Positions 1 through 8,148 are shown, counted from the stretch's first letter. The stretch: DNA of 15,143 nt from Verrucomicrobia bacterium UBA3214 (GCA_002363575.1 DEWI01000104.1:887-16029); one strand, 5' to 3'. The notes: generated from the sequence alone by a model not told the origin. Made by a program: numbers and translations.

Positions 1-854
1 GGGGGGGGGGGGTACAAATTGTCCAAAGCCGCGCGCAAAGCGCCTACGCGCGCGGCCGTATTGACGATGGAAGGGTCGCCGCCCGCGGCGATCAGCGCGT
101 CGCTGGCGGCGCCATGCAGCCACACCGCGCCGCACGCCGCCTCGAAAGCGCATCCTTTGAGAAACGCCCAGCGCGCGCCGACAATTCCCGCCAGCAAGTC
201 GCCCATGCCGCCAAGCGCCATATTCGGATTCCCCGTCGCATTCACCCAGACTCTGGCGCAATCCGGGGAAACGACAATCGTGCCAGGACCTTTCAAGACG
301 ACCGTCGCGCCATAGCGGCGCGCGATTTCTTTGGCTGCATCCATGCGCGCGGCGGCTATTTCGCCGGAATCCGTGCCGAGCAGACGCGCCGCCTCGCCCT
401 CATGCGGAGTCAAGACGATTTCCGCGTCTTTCGCCGTCCGAAAACCGCTTTTCTGCGTGCGCGAGATCAGCGCCAGCACTCCAAGCGCATCCGCATCCAG
501 CACAAAACGCCCGCGACGGCCCAGCAAAAGCTTCTTCACGACCATTTCCGTCGAAAGCGATTTCCCAAGGCCCATGCCGGCGACCATGACATCGGCGGCG
601 GGCGGCACGCAACTCGCCGTCAGACGCATAAACGTCGCTTCCGGCACATGCATCGCAAGACCCGCGCGCGAAACTTCAGGCGCGACGAGCTGGACGAGGC
701 CGGCGCCGGCGGCGCGCGCGCCGAGCGCGGCGATCACGGGCGCGCTGGAATAGCCGGCGCTGCCGCCGACAATGCTTACAACGCCCACGGAACGCTTGTG
801 CGCATCCGCTGGCCTTGCCCGAAAAGCTCCTTCTATTTCTGCGGGAGGTCTCAT
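1..854 (-). CDS. nnrD: ADP/ATP-dependent NAD(P)H-hydrate dehydratase (partial, C-terminus off the edge)
   Basis: Reading the minus strand from ATG at 854 gives an uninterrupted frame of about 284 codons to the window edge. It is a ribokinase-fold (YjeF C-terminal, carb_kinase) protein: GGSAGY at residues 30-35 followed by AGAGLV, and the family signature NATGNPNMALGGMGD at 205-219, whose last Asp is the expected catalytic base. The family dehydrates damaged NADHX/NADPHX back to NAD(P)H using a nucleotide phosphate donor. No epimerase (YjeF N-terminal) domain is attached, so this is the stand-alone dehydratase form; an epimerase would have to be elsewhere. Length is already close to the family norm, so only a few C-terminal residues are missing; the terminal proline codons come from a 12-G run that is probably an assembly artefact. 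The gene is transcribed divergently from gatC. Confidence 0.88.
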   Translation of the reverse strand, partial: MRPPAEIEGAFRARPADAHKRSVGVVSIVGGSAGYSSAPVIAALGARAAGAGLVQLVAPEVSRAGLAMHVPEATFMRLTASCVPPAADVMVAGMGLGKSLSTEMVVKKLLLGRRGRFVLDADALGVLALISRTQKSGFRTAKDAEIVLTPHEGEAARLLGTDSGEIAAARMDAAKEIARRYGATVVLKGPGTIVVSPDCARVWVNATGNPNMALGGMGDLLAGIVGARWAFLKGCAFEAACGAVWLHGAASDALIAAGGDPSIVNTAARVGALRAALDNLYPPP

Positions 855-864
855 GTTGCGTCGT

Positions 865-894
865 ATTATAGCATATCCTTTGCGCATGCGTCAA
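865..894 (-). promoter_or_regulatory. Promoter of the NAD(P)H-hydrate dehydratase gene
   Basis: On the minus strand TTGACG (894-889) and TATAAT (870-865) are separated by 18 bp, a near-consensus sigma-70-type promoter. The expected start point, about 7 nt past the -10, falls at roughly 857-859, only 3-5 nt before the ATG at 854. This implies a leaderless or almost leaderless mRNA, or a start codon further downstream. Confidence 0.6.
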
Positions 895-901
895 ATGCGC
901 A
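881..901. promoter_or_regulatory. Inverted repeat over the -35 of the divergent promoter (possible operator)
   Basis: TGCGCAT (881-887) and ATGCGCA (895-901) are perfect 7-bp inverted arms with a 7-nt spacer. They span the -35 hexamer (889-894) of the minus-strand promoter and lie about 14 bp upstream of the gatC -35. The position suits a dimeric regulator, but the local sequence is rich in CG/GC dinucleotides, so chance is possible. Confidence 0.25.
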
Positions 902-914
902 CGCGCGCGCCCAC

Positions 915-944
915 TTGCGCCGCGCGCCCGACTTTTGATATAAT
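915..944 (+). promoter_or_regulatory. Promoter of gatC
   Basis: TTGCGC (915-920), an 18-bp spacer and a perfect TATAAT (939-944) precede gatC. The predicted start near 951 leaves a short leader with an AGGAG ribosome-binding site (954-958) ahead of the ATG at 967. It is back-to-back with the nnrD promoter. Confidence 0.6.
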
Positions 945-966
945 ACGCCGCACAGGAGAAAAGCGA

Positions 967-1266
967 ATGGCAGAGCAGAAAATCGACGTTGCGTATGTCG
1001 CGGAACTGGCCAGACTGGAATTGACCGACGAAGAGAAGGCCGTTTTCCAGCCGCAGCTCGAAAACATAGTCAAGTATGTCGAAAAGATTTCGCAAGTCGA
1101 TGTTTCCGGGGTCGAGCCGATGATGCACGGCCGCAAACTCGTCAATGCAATGCGCGAAGACGTCGTGAAGCCTTCAATGGATCGCGAAGAAGCGCTGGCA
1201 AACGCGCCCGCGAGGACGGGCGATGAATTCCTCCTGCCGAAAATCGTCGAAGGCGCGGAATCCTGA
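967..1266 (+). CDS. gatC: Asp-tRNA(Asn)/Glu-tRNA(Gln) amidotransferase subunit C
   Basis: 99 residues, the usual GatC size. The protein starts MAEQKIDVAYVAELARLEL, a typical GatC N-terminus, has the helical middle segment ending VSGVEPM, and a tail with REDVV and APARTGDEFLLPKIVE, both family hallmarks. GatC is the belt subunit that stabilises GatA on GatB in the GatCAB complex, which amidates misacylated Glu-tRNA(Gln) and/or Asp-tRNA(Asn) in the cytoplasm. The ATG at 967 is chosen because it matches the conserved N-terminus and has AGGAG 8 nt upstream; the frame stays open further upstream but that sequence holds the promoter. gatA follows after 130 nt; gatB is not in the window. Confidence 0.95.
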   Translation: MAEQKIDVAYVAELARLELTDEEKAVFQPQLENIVKYVEKISQVDVSGVEPMMHGRKLVNAMREDVVKPSMDREEALANAPARTGDEFLLPKIVEGAES

Positions 1267-1396
1267 CGGAAGCGCGCGCGATCTCGACGCAAGGCGCGGC
1301 CGCCCCGCAAGCGCCGCGCATCCAGCGAAAACGCAATAAACAAATCGCAGCTCCCCCGACGGGCGGCTTTCGCGATCCACAACCAACCCGAGAGCG

Positions 1397-2815
1397 ATGA
1401 AACTTTACGAACTGGGCATAGCCGAGGCGCGCGCAGGCCTCGCCAAAGGCGAGTTCTCCTCGCGCGAACTCGTCGAAGCGGTAATCGAGCGCTTCCACGC
1501 CGCCAACCCCGATGTGGGCGCGTATCTGACTTTCGATGAAGACGCCGCGCTCGCGCTGGCGGACACCAACCCGAAAGCCGTGCCTGTCGCCGTCAAGGAT
1601 TTGATAAACGTGCGCGGACAGCCCTGCACGTGCGCTTCGAAAATCCTCGAAGGCTACATCTCGCCTTACGACGCCACGGTGATAGCGAACATGCGCGCCA
1701 ACGGCTTCATCCCCGCCGGGCGCGTCAATATGGACGAATTCGCGATGGGCTCGTCCACGGAAAACTCCGCGCTTGGCGTCACGCGCAATCCATACGATCT
1801 TTCCCGCGTCCCTGGAGGGAGTTCGGGCGGGAGCGCCGCCGCCGTGGGCGCGAACATGTGCATCGCGGCGCTCGGCACGGACACCGGCGGCTCCATCCGC
1901 CAGCCCGCGAGCTTCTGCAACTGCGTAGGCATAAAGCCGAGCTACGGGCGCGTCAGCCGCTATGGCGTCACGGCGTTCGCCAGTTCTCTCGACCAGGTGG
2001 GGCCGCTGGCGAAAAACGTCGAAGACGCCGCATTGCTTCTCCAGGCGATCGCCGGCCACGACGAACACGACGGCACGACGCCGCGCATCCCCGTCGGCGA
2101 CTATGCGGCGGCCGCGCGCTCCGCCACTTTGAAAGGCAGGAAGATCGGCATCGTCAAGGAGTATGCCGGCATCGGCGGCATCGATCCGGAGGTCAAGAGG
2201 ATTACGGACGAGGCGATCGCCAAGTGCGCCGCCGCCGGCGCCGAAATCTCCGAAGTCTCGCTGCCGCACGCCGAATACGCAATGGCCGTCTATTACATCA
2301 TCGCGCCGGCGGAAGCGAGCGCCAATCTCGCGCGCTTCGACGGCGTGCGCTACGGCCTGCGCAGCGCGCGCGCGGAAGACGTCTTCACGCTTTACACTCG
2401 CTCGCGCGCCGAAGGCTTCGGGCCGGAGGTCAAGCGCCGCATCATCATGGGCACCTACGTGCTTTCCAGCGGATACTACGACGCCTACTACGCGCGCGCC
2501 CAGAAAGTCCGCACGCTCATCAGAAGGGATTTCGAGAATGCGTTCGGCGAGATCGACGCGATCCTCACGCCATGCGCGCCGACGCCCGCGTTCCGCGCAG
2601 GCGAAGTCCTCGATCCTCTCACGATGTATCTGAACGACTTGTTCACAATTCCGTCTTCGCTGGCGGGCGTATGCGCTTCGAGCGTGCCCGCCGGCTTCAC
2701 GGCGGCGCGGGGAGACCGCCCCGCCCTTCCCGTCGGCGTCCAGTTCATCTGCGGCTCTTTCGAGGAAGAGAAACTTGTTTCGATTTCCAAAGCATTCGAG
2801 GAGACAATGAAATGA
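1397..2815 (+). CDS. gatA: Asp-tRNA(Asn)/Glu-tRNA(Gln) amidotransferase subunit A
   Basis: 472 residues, amidase-signature family. The Ser-cis-Ser-Lys triad is visible: K67 in [13 protein letters not shown], cis-Ser S142 in the [11 protein letters not shown] loop (140-150), nucleophile S166 in [12 protein letters not shown] (160-171). The spacings (75 and 24 residues) equal those of Staphylococcus aureus GatA (K79/S154/S178). GatA releases ammonia from glutamine (or asparagine) and channels it to GatB for tRNA amidation. The ATG at 1397 gives the standard [11 protein letters not shown] start, although the ribosome-binding site is weak (GAGAG). The stop overlaps the cyclophilin start as ATGA (2812-2815), indicating translational coupling. 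The gene is slightly shorter than the usual ~485 residues but all active-site blocks are present. Confidence 0.96.
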   Translation: MKLYELGIAEARAGLAKGEFSSRELVEAVIERFHAANPDVGAYLTFDEDAALALADTNPKAVPVAVKDLINVRGQPCTCASKILEGYISPYDATVIANMRANGFIPAGRVNMDEFAMGSSTENSALGVTRNPYDLSRVPGGSSGGSAAAVGANMCIAALGTDTGGSIRQPASFCNCVGIKPSYGRVSRYGVTAFASSLDQVGPLAKNVEDAALLLQAIAGHDEHDGTTPRIPVGDYAAAARSATLKGRKIGIVKEYAGIGGIDPEVKRITDEAIAKCAAAGAEISEVSLPHAEYAMAVYYIIAPAEASANLARFDGVRYGLRSARAEDVFTLYTRSRAEGFGPEVKRRIIMGTYVLSSGYYDAYYARAQKVRTLIRRDFENAFGEIDAILTPCAPTPAFRAGEVLDPLTMYLNDLFTIPSSLAGVCASSVPAGFTAARGDRPALPVGVQFICGSFEEEKLVSISKAFEETMK

Positions 2816-3312
2816 AGGCTTCGATAGAGACGAACCTCGGCACCATAACGCTTGAGCTGGACAAGGACAAAGCCCCGGAGACGGTGCGGAATTTCGTCGA
2901 GTACGCGCGCGCCGCCCACTACGACGGCACGATCTTCCATCGCGTCATCGCCGGCTTCATGATCCAGGGCGGAGGCTTCACGCGCGACATGAACCAGAAG
3001 CCGACGCGCCAGCCGATCCGCAACGAAGCCATGAACGGCCTGAAAAACCTCCGCGGGACGATCGCGATGGCGCGCACGAGCGTCGTGGATTCCGCGACGA
3101 GCCAATTCTTCATAAATCTCGTCGACAACGATTTCCTCGATTTCACATCGCCGACGCCGCGCGGCTTCGGCTACGCCGTCTTCGGGCGCGTGACGGACGG
3201 CATGGACGTCGTCGATGCGATCGCGAAAGCGAAGACCGGCATGCGCGGACACTATGAAAACGTCCCGGAAGAGCCGATCGTGATCCGCAAAGTCGCGTGC
3301 GAGGAAATTTGA
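2812..3312 (+). CDS. ppiB: Cyclophilin-type peptidyl-prolyl cis-trans isomerase, cytoplasmic
   Basis: 166 residues, beginning [20 protein letters not shown], the classic bacterial cyclophilin start. The active-site segment [19 protein letters not shown] (residues 37-55) carries the catalytic Arg (R44) and Phe/Met/Gln pocket residues, followed by GTIAMAR and [14 protein letters not shown]. No signal peptide, so it should act in the cytoplasm as a proline-isomerising folding helper, like PpiB. The family's usual GGDxT is GGGFT here, a mild variation. It overlaps gatA by 4 nt with GAGGAG just upstream, so it is probably the third gene of the gatC-gatA operon. The symbol is assigned by size and compartment only. 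Confidence 0.92.
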   Translation: MKASIETNLGTITLELDKDKAPETVRNFVEYARAAHYDGTIFHRVIAGFMIQGGGFTRDMNQKPTRQPIRNEAMNGLKNLRGTIAMARTSVVDSATSQFFINLVDNDFLDFTSPTPRGFGYAVFGRVTDGMDVVDAIAKAKTGMRGHYENVPEEPIVIRKVACEEI

Positions 3313-3321
3313 CGCCGCCAC

Positions 3322-3350
3322 TTGCAAGATTCACGAAAAAATAATATAAT
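3322..3350 (+). promoter_or_regulatory. Promoter of the LA_2272-repeat surface protein gene
   Basis: TTGCAA (3322-3327), a 17-bp spacer and a perfect TATAAT (3345-3350), in a short AT-rich patch between otherwise GC-rich genes. Predicted start near 3357, then a TAGGAG ribosome-binding site about 10 nt before the ATG at 3386. Confidence 0.6.
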
Positions 3351-3385
3351 TACCGCTGTTGAATCGAAATAGGAGTTCCCAAGCC

Positions 3386-3976
3386 ATGAAGAAGCCCGTG
3401 CTTTCCGCAGTCTTCGCCGTTTGCGCCGTCGCCGCTTTCGCCCAAGAGGCGAATCTGCCGGATTCCGACGTAAATCTCGACAACCCCGATGACGCCGTCG
3501 TTGAGACTGCGATCGCCAAGAAGCAGTACGCCCAGTGGCCTGCTTTCTTCGCGATCGGCGAATATCCTTCGACGCCCGATCTCGTAGGCCTGCGCATCAC
3601 GATTCCGTACTCCTCCAAACAGGAGAACGTCACCGGCATCGATCTCGGCCTCTGGGGGCGTGCACAGTATTTCGAAGGCCTCCAGTTGAATATCCTGCGC
3701 AACGACGTCAAGGACAGGGGCGCCGCTTTCCAGGTGGGCCTCTACAACTCGATCGGCATCGCAGACCTCTTCGCCGTGCAGGCAGGTCTGTGGAACGAAT
3801 CGGGCGCGCTCAGGGGCGTGCAGGCGGGCCTCGTCAATCTCGCTGGCGAAATGTCCGGCGTGCAGGTCGGCTTGATCAACCGCACTGAAGAGATGTACGG
3901 CTTCCAGGTCGGGCTTGTGAACATCATCCGCGATGCCGAGCTTCAGTTCTGCCCGATCGTCAATGTCGGGTTCTAA
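3386..3976 (+). CDS. Secreted LA_2272-type surface repeat protein
   Basis: 196 residues with a clear signal peptide (MKK, hydrophobic core, AFA before QEA near residue 19). After an acidic linker, the second half is a run of short degenerate repeats of the form G-(V/A/F)-Q-(V/A)-G-L-x-N: AAFQVGLYNS, FAVQAGLWNE, RGVQAGLVNL, SGVQVGLINR, YGFQVGLVNI. This matches the LA_2272 surface repeat, seen in Leptospira and Bacteroidetes outer-surface or outer-membrane proteins. The alternating hydrophobic pattern suggests beta strands; an outer-membrane or surface location is inferred. Exact function is unknown. It has its own promoter and a TAGGAG site, so it is probably not part of the gat operon. Confidence 0.8.
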   Translation: MKKPVLSAVFAVCAVAAFAQEANLPDSDVNLDNPDDAVVETAIAKKQYAQWPAFFAIGEYPSTPDLVGLRITIPYSSKQENVTGIDLGLWGRAQYFEGLQLNILRNDVKDRGAAFQVGLYNSIGIADLFAVQAGLWNESGALRGVQAGLVNLAGEMSGVQVGLINRTEEMYGFQVGLVNIIRDAELQFCPIVNVGF

Positions 3977-3982
3977 CCGGAC

Positions 3983-4026
3983 TTTGCAGTTTGCAGTTTG
4001 CGGACTGCAGGCTGCGCGCTGCAAAC
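3983..4026. repeat. Short TTTGCAG repeats with an inverted copy before the DUF1015 gene
   Basis: TTTGCAG occurs twice in tandem followed by TTTGCGG, and GTTTGCAG (about 3990-3997) is answered by CTGCAAAC (about 4019-4026), an 8-bp inverted repeat just before the ATG at 4028. It could fold over the start region or act as a weak attenuator; there is no T-run, so it is not a typical terminator. Confidence 0.35.
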
Positions 4027-4027
4027 C

Positions 4028-5224
4028 ATGAACATCAGACCATTCGCGGCCGTGAGGCCGGCAAAAGAGGACGCGGCGCTTGTCGCGTCCGTTCCTTATG
4101 ATGTAGTCGATACCGCCGAAGCGAAAGCGCTCGCGGCAGGCAACGACAAGAGCTTCCTCCATGTATCGCGCCCGGAAATCGATCTCCCGGAAGGCGAGAC
4201 GTTTTCTTCCGACGCGGCGTACGCGCAGGCGAAGAAAGCGCTGGATTCGCTGATCGCGCGCGGCGTGCTCGTCAAGGATGGCGTCAAGCGCTTCTACGCC
4301 TACCGCCAGACGATGGGCTCGCATTCCCAGACCGGCATAGTCGCCGTCTTCGACACGAAAGACTACATCGGCGGCGTCCTCAAGCAGCATGAAAAGACGC
4401 GCCGCGACAAAGAAGACGACCGCACGCGCCATATCGAAGTCCTGCAAGCGCATACCGGGCCGGCGTTTTTGACGTACCGCGACGATCCGGCGATCGACAC
4501 GCTCGTGCGCGAGGCGTGCCGCGCCGCGCCTCTCTACGACTTCACGGCGCCTGATGGCATTGAGCACACCGTATGGGAAATCGGCGACGACGGGACATGC
4601 ACGGCTGATGAACTCGCGGAGCTTTTCGCGCGCATCGATACTGCGTACATCGCCGACGGCCACCACCGCTCGGCGGCGGCGGCGCGCTATGCGCGCGAGC
4701 ATGGCTTCGAGGGCGAGACGCGGTGGTTCCTCGCAGTGGCTTTCCCGGCAAGCCAGCTGAAAATCCTCGCCTACAATCGTCTCGTCGCCGATCTGAACAA
4801 TCTCTCGCCAGAGCAATTTCTCGCGAAAGTCGCGGGGAAATTCAAGCTCGGCGGCGAATCCTCGCGGTTCTGCAAGATGTATTTCCAAGGCAAGTGGACG
4901 CGCCTTGGCTGGGAAATACCAGCCGGCGCGGACGCCGTCTCCGCGCTCGACGTCTCGTACCTCCAGGACAACCTCCTCGCGGACATTCTAGGCATAGGCG
5001 ATCCGCGCACGGACGCCAGGATATCCTTCATGGGCGGCATCAGGGGCGAAGATGCGCTCGCCGCGAAAGTCGATTCCGGCGAAGCGGCCGTCGCTTTCGC
5101 CATGAATCCCGTCACGGTGGAAGAGATGATGGCGATCGCCGACGCCGGCGCGATCATGCCGCCGAAATCCACGTGGTTCGAGCCGAAACTCCGCTCCGGG
5201 CTTTTCATCCACAGCGTCAAGTAG
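4028..5224 (+). CDS. DUF1015 family protein
   Basis: 398 residues, matching DUF1015 along its length: N-terminal IRPFAAVRP...VASVPYDVV, a central KQHEKTRRDKEDDR segment (119-131), and the signature YIADGHHRSAAAAR (207-220). C-terminal ISFMGG and a tail ending PPKSTWFEPKLRSGLF are also typical. The family is distantly related to ParB/sulfiredoxin-fold kinases, and an archaeal member phosphorylates free serine; whether this one is a serine kinase cannot be told from sequence. No signal peptide or membrane segment, so cytoplasmic. The ATG at 4028 is preferred to an upstream in-frame TTG because the family starts at this point; no strong ribosome-binding site is visible, and the repeat noted just upstream occupies that space. 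Confidence 0.88.
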   Translation: MNIRPFAAVRPAKEDAALVASVPYDVVDTAEAKALAAGNDKSFLHVSRPEIDLPEGETFSSDAAYAQAKKALDSLIARGVLVKDGVKRFYAYRQTMGSHSQTGIVAVFDTKDYIGGVLKQHEKTRRDKEDDRTRHIEVLQAHTGPAFLTYRDDPAIDTLVREACRAAPLYDFTAPDGIEHTVWEIGDDGTCTADELAELFARIDTAYIADGHHRSAAAARYAREHGFEGETRWFLAVAFPASQLKILAYNRLVADLNNLSPEQFLAKVAGKFKLGGESSRFCKMYFQGKWTRLGWEIPAGADAVSALDVSYLQDNLLADILGIGDPRTDARISFMGGIRGEDALAAKVDSGEAAVAFAMNPVTVEEMMAIADAGAIMPPKSTWFEPKLRSGLFIHSVK

Positions 5225-5255
5225 CGCGAGACAGAGCAATGCGCACACCGGAAAG

Positions 5256-5750
5256 ATGAAACGGCGCTTCGCCAGACTCCCCGCGCGCTTCGCGCTGCTG
5301 CGCAGGAAGATCGTGCGCGAGCGCCTGAGCGCGGAGGCGATCGCCGCCGGCTGGGCGCTCGGCATGTTCATCGGCTGCGCCGTCCCCTTCGGCCTCCAGC
5401 TGATTGTTTCCGTGCCGCTCGCCATCAAGTTCAAGATTTCGAAGATCGGCGCGACGCTCGGGACGTTCATAACAAATCCGCTGACGATCATCTTCATATA
5501 TCCCGCCCAGACGTACGCGGCGAATCGCATATTCTTCGGCGGCTCCATCTCCTTCGAGCGCCTACGGAACATCGAATGGGATTTCGATTCCGTCTGCGCG
5601 CTCGGCGGCGAAGCCTTCCTGAGCTTCATCGCGGGCGGCCTCGTCATCGCCGCTTTCGCGACGCCTCTTGCCTATTTCATCGTGAAAGCCCTCGTGGTGA
5701 AATACCGCCAGGCGAAAACAACCCACCTCGCAAACTCTACAGCGCCATGA
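5256..5750 (+). CDS. DUF2062 membrane protein
   Basis: 164 residues. A basic N-terminus (MKRRFARLPARFALLRRK) leads to the DUF2062 core: AIAAGWALGMFIGCAVPFGLQ, a hydrophobic helix (about 32-58), GTFITNPLTIIFIYPAQTYAAN, and a C-terminal helix (about 122-146). At least three membrane helices, inner membrane, with the positive-inside end in the cytoplasm. Function of the family is not established; it often lies near glycosyltransferase or cell-envelope genes. It follows the DUF1015 gene after 31 nt and its stop overlaps the next start (ATGA, 5747-5750), so it is probably co-transcribed and coupled to the release-factor-like gene. Confidence 0.85.
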   Translation: MKRRFARLPARFALLRRKIVRERLSAEAIAAGWALGMFIGCAVPFGLQLIVSVPLAIKFKISKIGATLGTFITNPLTIIFIYPAQTYAANRIFFGGSISFERLRNIEWDFDSVCALGGEAFLSFIAGGLVIAAFATPLAYFIVKALVVKYRQAKTTHLANSTAP

Positions 5751-6151
5751 TCTCACCGGAAAAAATCGACGAAATCCGCACGCTCATGGCCGAAGCCTCC
5801 GTGTATGAAGAGGATCTCGACGAATCCTTCATCCTCGGCGGCGGGCCCGGCGGGCAGAAGACGAACAAGACTTCGTCGGTCGTGCGGCTCTCGCACGAAC
5901 CAAGCGGCCTCGCCGTGAAATGCGGCGAGACGCGAAGCCGCGAGACAAACCGCTGGCTGGCGCGCCGCATGCTGGCCGAGACGATTCTCGAGCGCGAGCG
6001 CAAGCGCAAATCCTCCGCCCGCCAGGCGCGCGAGAAGATTCGCAGGCAGAAGCGCAGGCGCTCGCGCCGCCAGAAGGAAAAGATGCTCGCGTCCAAGCAT
6101 CTCCACAGCGCATTGAAAGCGACGCGAAAGAAAGTGGAGGCCGAGGAATGA
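5747..6151 (+). CDS. Small release-factor-like protein with GGQ motif (RF-1 domain, ArfB/PrfH-like)
   Basis: 134 residues. An RF-1 domain with GGGPGGQKTNKTSSVVRLSH (31-50) carrying the GGQ tripeptide (35-37) that triggers peptidyl-tRNA hydrolysis, followed by GLAVKC and a strongly basic tail (from about residue 84, rich in Arg/Lys) ending in KKVEAEE. No codon-recognition domain, so it is not a standard RF1/RF2. The layout resembles ribosome-rescue factors such as ArfB/YaeJ, whose basic tail enters the empty mRNA channel, or the C12orf65-like short factors; which one is unclear. Start ATG at 5747 overlaps the DUF2062 stop. It would act on stalled ribosomes in the cytoplasm. Confidence 0.85.
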   Translation: MISPEKIDEIRTLMAEASVYEEDLDESFILGGGPGGQKTNKTSSVVRLSHEPSGLAVKCGETRSRETNRWLARRMLAETILERERKRKSSARQAREKIRRQKRRRSRRQKEKMLASKHLHSALKATRKKVEAEE

Positions 6152-6271
6152 GGCGGAGGATGCGCGAAACGCCGCTCGCCGGCATCGCCTGCCGGTAGCG
6201 CCGCGCCATTCGCCTTGATGCAGCCGCCGTGCCGTGCCGGTGAATCCGGCTTTCCCGCGGAGGGGTGAACA

Positions 6272-7507
6272 ATGCTATACGCCATATTCTCCGACATCCA
6301 CGCCAACGCCGACGCGCTGCGCAGGATATTGAAAGACGCGGCGGATTGCGGCGCGCGGCGTTTCGTCTGCCTTGGCGACATCGTCGGCTACGGGCCGGAG
6401 CCCGCCGAAGCGGTGCGCATTGTCCGCAAGCTTGGCGCAGTCGTCGTGGCCGGCAATCACGATGACGCCGTTTCCGGGCGCAGGGGATTCGATGATTTCA
6501 TCGACCTTGCGGCGGACTCCGTGGAACGGCATCGGCGCGCGCTCGACGGCGAAGCCCGCAAATGGCTCGCTTCCCTTCCGTACACAGCGGAATTCGGGCT
6601 GGGCGCGCTTGCCGTGCATGGCGACACTATCGATCCCCCCGCCTTCAGGTACATAACAACGGAAATCGAAGCGAAAGCGAATTTCGACAAGTCCGCGAGC
6701 AGAATAATCTTCTCCGGGCATTCGCACATCCCTTCACTCTTCGTGATAGGCGAAAGCGGCGTTGCCCACAAGCTTCCTCCGCAGGATTTCCAGATCGAAA
6801 ACGCCAAGCGCTACATCGTCAACCCCGGGACGGTGGGCTATCCGCGCGAATCGGACGGCCGCTGCTTTTCTTCCTACGTCCTGTACGATTCCGCATCGGA
6901 TTCGATCTGGTTCCGCTTCCTGCCTTTCGCCGTCTCTGGAATGATCCAGCGAGGGCGCGCCGAGACGGCGCCGCAGCCCCAAGCGCCTGCGCGGGCGCCA
7001 CAGAGCCTTCCTTCGCCGCCGCGGACAGGCGCGGGCGCGAAGCCGCCGCCGCGCCGCGATTCCGTGCAGCGCAAACAGAATCTCGCGCTGTTTGCCGCGC
7101 TGGCCGCTTTCGCGCTCGCCGCGGCCGCGATATTCCTTTTCATCGGCAGGGAGCGCGCCGCGGCAACACGCGCAGATGCGCCGGCGGCGCAAGCCGCTCC
7201 GACGGCCGGCCGCGCCGCCGCGAACGGGGAATTCCCGCTGTGCAAGCGCGTCGAGCTTGCGGCGGGCGCGAAATGCGTGCGCGCCAATCTCGTGCTTGCC
7301 GGCGACTCGCCGAAGGCGCAGTTGAAAATCGCATTCGTCGATTCCCTTGGCAATGAAGTGCGAAAGCCCCATGTGCAGGTGGTCAAAGAATATTGCAAAA
7401 AAGCTTTCAAGATTCCCAAGAAGGCTTGCGCGGCGGTGATATGCGTCGATGCCGTCACAGGCGGCAAGCCACCCGACATCGACTCCTTCTCGCCCGTCGC
7501 GGAATAA
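6272..7507 (+). CDS. Metallophosphoesterase fused to a membrane anchor and extracytoplasmic tail
   Basis: 411 residues. The first ~220 are a YfcE/MJ0936-like calcineurin-type phosphoesterase with all metal-binding blocks: SDIHAN (7-12), GDIVGYGP (35-42), GNHD (61-64), H116 in VHGD, and GHSH (149-152); the conserved NPGTVGYPRE follows at 184-193. Then comes a Pro/Ala/Arg-rich linker (about 230-268), one hydrophobic helix (271-292), another Ala-rich linker and a ~90-residue C-terminal part with three or four cysteines. The usual family member ends near residue 170-220, so the anchor and tail are an addition. By the positive-inside rule the enzyme domain should face the cytoplasm and the Cys-containing tail the periplasm. 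Substrate unknown (cyclic nucleotides or phosphodiesters in relatives). GGAGGGG precedes the ATG by ~7 nt. Confidence 0.88.
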   Translation: MLYAIFSDIHANADALRRILKDAADCGARRFVCLGDIVGYGPEPAEAVRIVRKLGAVVVAGNHDDAVSGRRGFDDFIDLAADSVERHRRALDGEARKWLASLPYTAEFGLGALAVHGDTIDPPAFRYITTEIEAKANFDKSASRIIFSGHSHIPSLFVIGESGVAHKLPPQDFQIENAKRYIVNPGTVGYPRESDGRCFSSYVLYDSASDSIWFRFLPFAVSGMIQRGRAETAPQPQAPARAPQSLPSPPRTGAGAKPPPRRDSVQRKQNLALFAALAAFALAAAAIFLFIGRERAAATRADAPAAQAAPTAGRAAANGEFPLCKRVELAAGAKCVRANLVLAGDSPKAQLKIAFVDSLGNEVRKPHVQVVKEYCKKAFKIPKKACAAVICVDAVTGGKPPDIDSFSPVAE

Positions 7508-7552
7508 GCGCGCCGCCGTGCGCATTCCCGGCAAATCGCCCCGTGGATATGC

Positions 7553-7558
7553 TATAAT
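7553..7558 (+). promoter_or_regulatory. -10 element of folE
   Basis: A perfect TATAAT lies only 8 nt before the folE ATG at 7567, with no convincing -35 at 16-18 bp. The predicted start point falls at or within 2-3 nt of the ATG, so the message would be leaderless, as predicted for the nnrD gene. Confidence 0.45.
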
Positions 7559-7566
7559 ATCCGGCG

Positions 7567-8148
7567 ATGAAAGCGATGAAGACGAAAAAGACGCCGGACG
7601 AGAAGAAAATCGCCTCGCTGGTGAAGCAACTGTTGGTCGAACTCGGCGAAGATCCCGACCGCGAAGGATTGAAAAAGACGCCGCTGCGCGTCGCCAAATC
7701 CCTAGCGTTCCTCACGCGCGGCTACCGACAGGATATCAAGGCGGTCGTGAATGGCGCGTACTTCACGAGCGGCACCAACCACATGGTGATCCTGAAAGAC
7801 ATCGAGCTGTACTCCATGTGCGAGCACCATATGCTCCCCTTCTACGGGAAATGCGCCATCGGCTACATTTCCAAAGGCAAGGTCCTGGGCGTTTCCAAGC
7901 TCGCGCGCATCGTCGATATGTACGCACGGCGCTTGCAAATCCAGGAGAGAATGACCGAAGAAATCGCCAACGCCGTCATGAAAGAGGCGGATGCCGATGG
8001 CGTCGGCGTCGTGATAAACGCCAAACACCTTTGCATGATGATGCGCGGCGTCGAAAAGCAAAACTCCGAAATGACAACGTCTGCCGTCCTCGGCGTCTTC
8101 CGCACCGACCCCAAAGTCCGCCAGGAATTCCTTTCGCTCATCAAATAG
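7567..8148 (+). CDS. folE: GTP cyclohydrolase I
   Basis: 193 residues, full length for the FolE (type IA) family. The zinc site is intact: C85 and H88 in [10 protein letters not shown]156 in KHLCMMMRG; catalytic histidines H87 and H154 are present. [19 protein letters not shown] and the [12 protein letters not shown] segment are diagnostic. It converts GTP to 7,8-dihydroneopterin triphosphate, the first step of folate and related pterin (or queuosine) synthesis, in the cytoplasm. A second in-frame ATG (7576) could be the true start; there is no Shine-Dalgarno before either, consistent with a leaderless message from the TATAAT at 7553. A HAD phosphatase follows after 19 nt and may share the transcript. 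Confidence 0.96.
   Translation: MKAMKTKKTPDEKKIASLVKQLLVELGEDPDREGLKKTPLRVAKSLAFLTRGYRQDIKAVVNGAYFTSGTNHMVILKDIELYSMCEHHMLPFYGKCAIGYISKGKVLGVSKLARIVDMYARRLQIQERMTEEIANAVMKEADADGVGVVINAKHLCMMMRGVEKQNSEMTTSAVLGVFRTDPKVRQEFLSLIK

Noticed and set aside
1..12. Run of 12 G at the window start
   Set aside because: It lies at the contig end and would add a poly-proline tail to NnrD; most likely a sequencing or assembly artefact.
1142..2269. 375-codon minus-strand open frame opposite gatC/gatA
   Set aside because: Antisense shadow with Arg/Ala/Gly-biased composition; gatA is certain here.
1630..2811. Long Arg-rich frame continuous with the cyclophilin gene, suggesting a 560-residue fusion
   Set aside because: The upstream part is an out-of-frame shadow of gatA; the cyclophilin family starts at the ATG at 2812.
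3350..4888. 512-codon minus-strand open frame opposite the surface and DUF1015 genes
   Set aside because: Long antisense frames are expected in GC-rich DNA; no motif is recognisable and the plus-strand genes are well supported.
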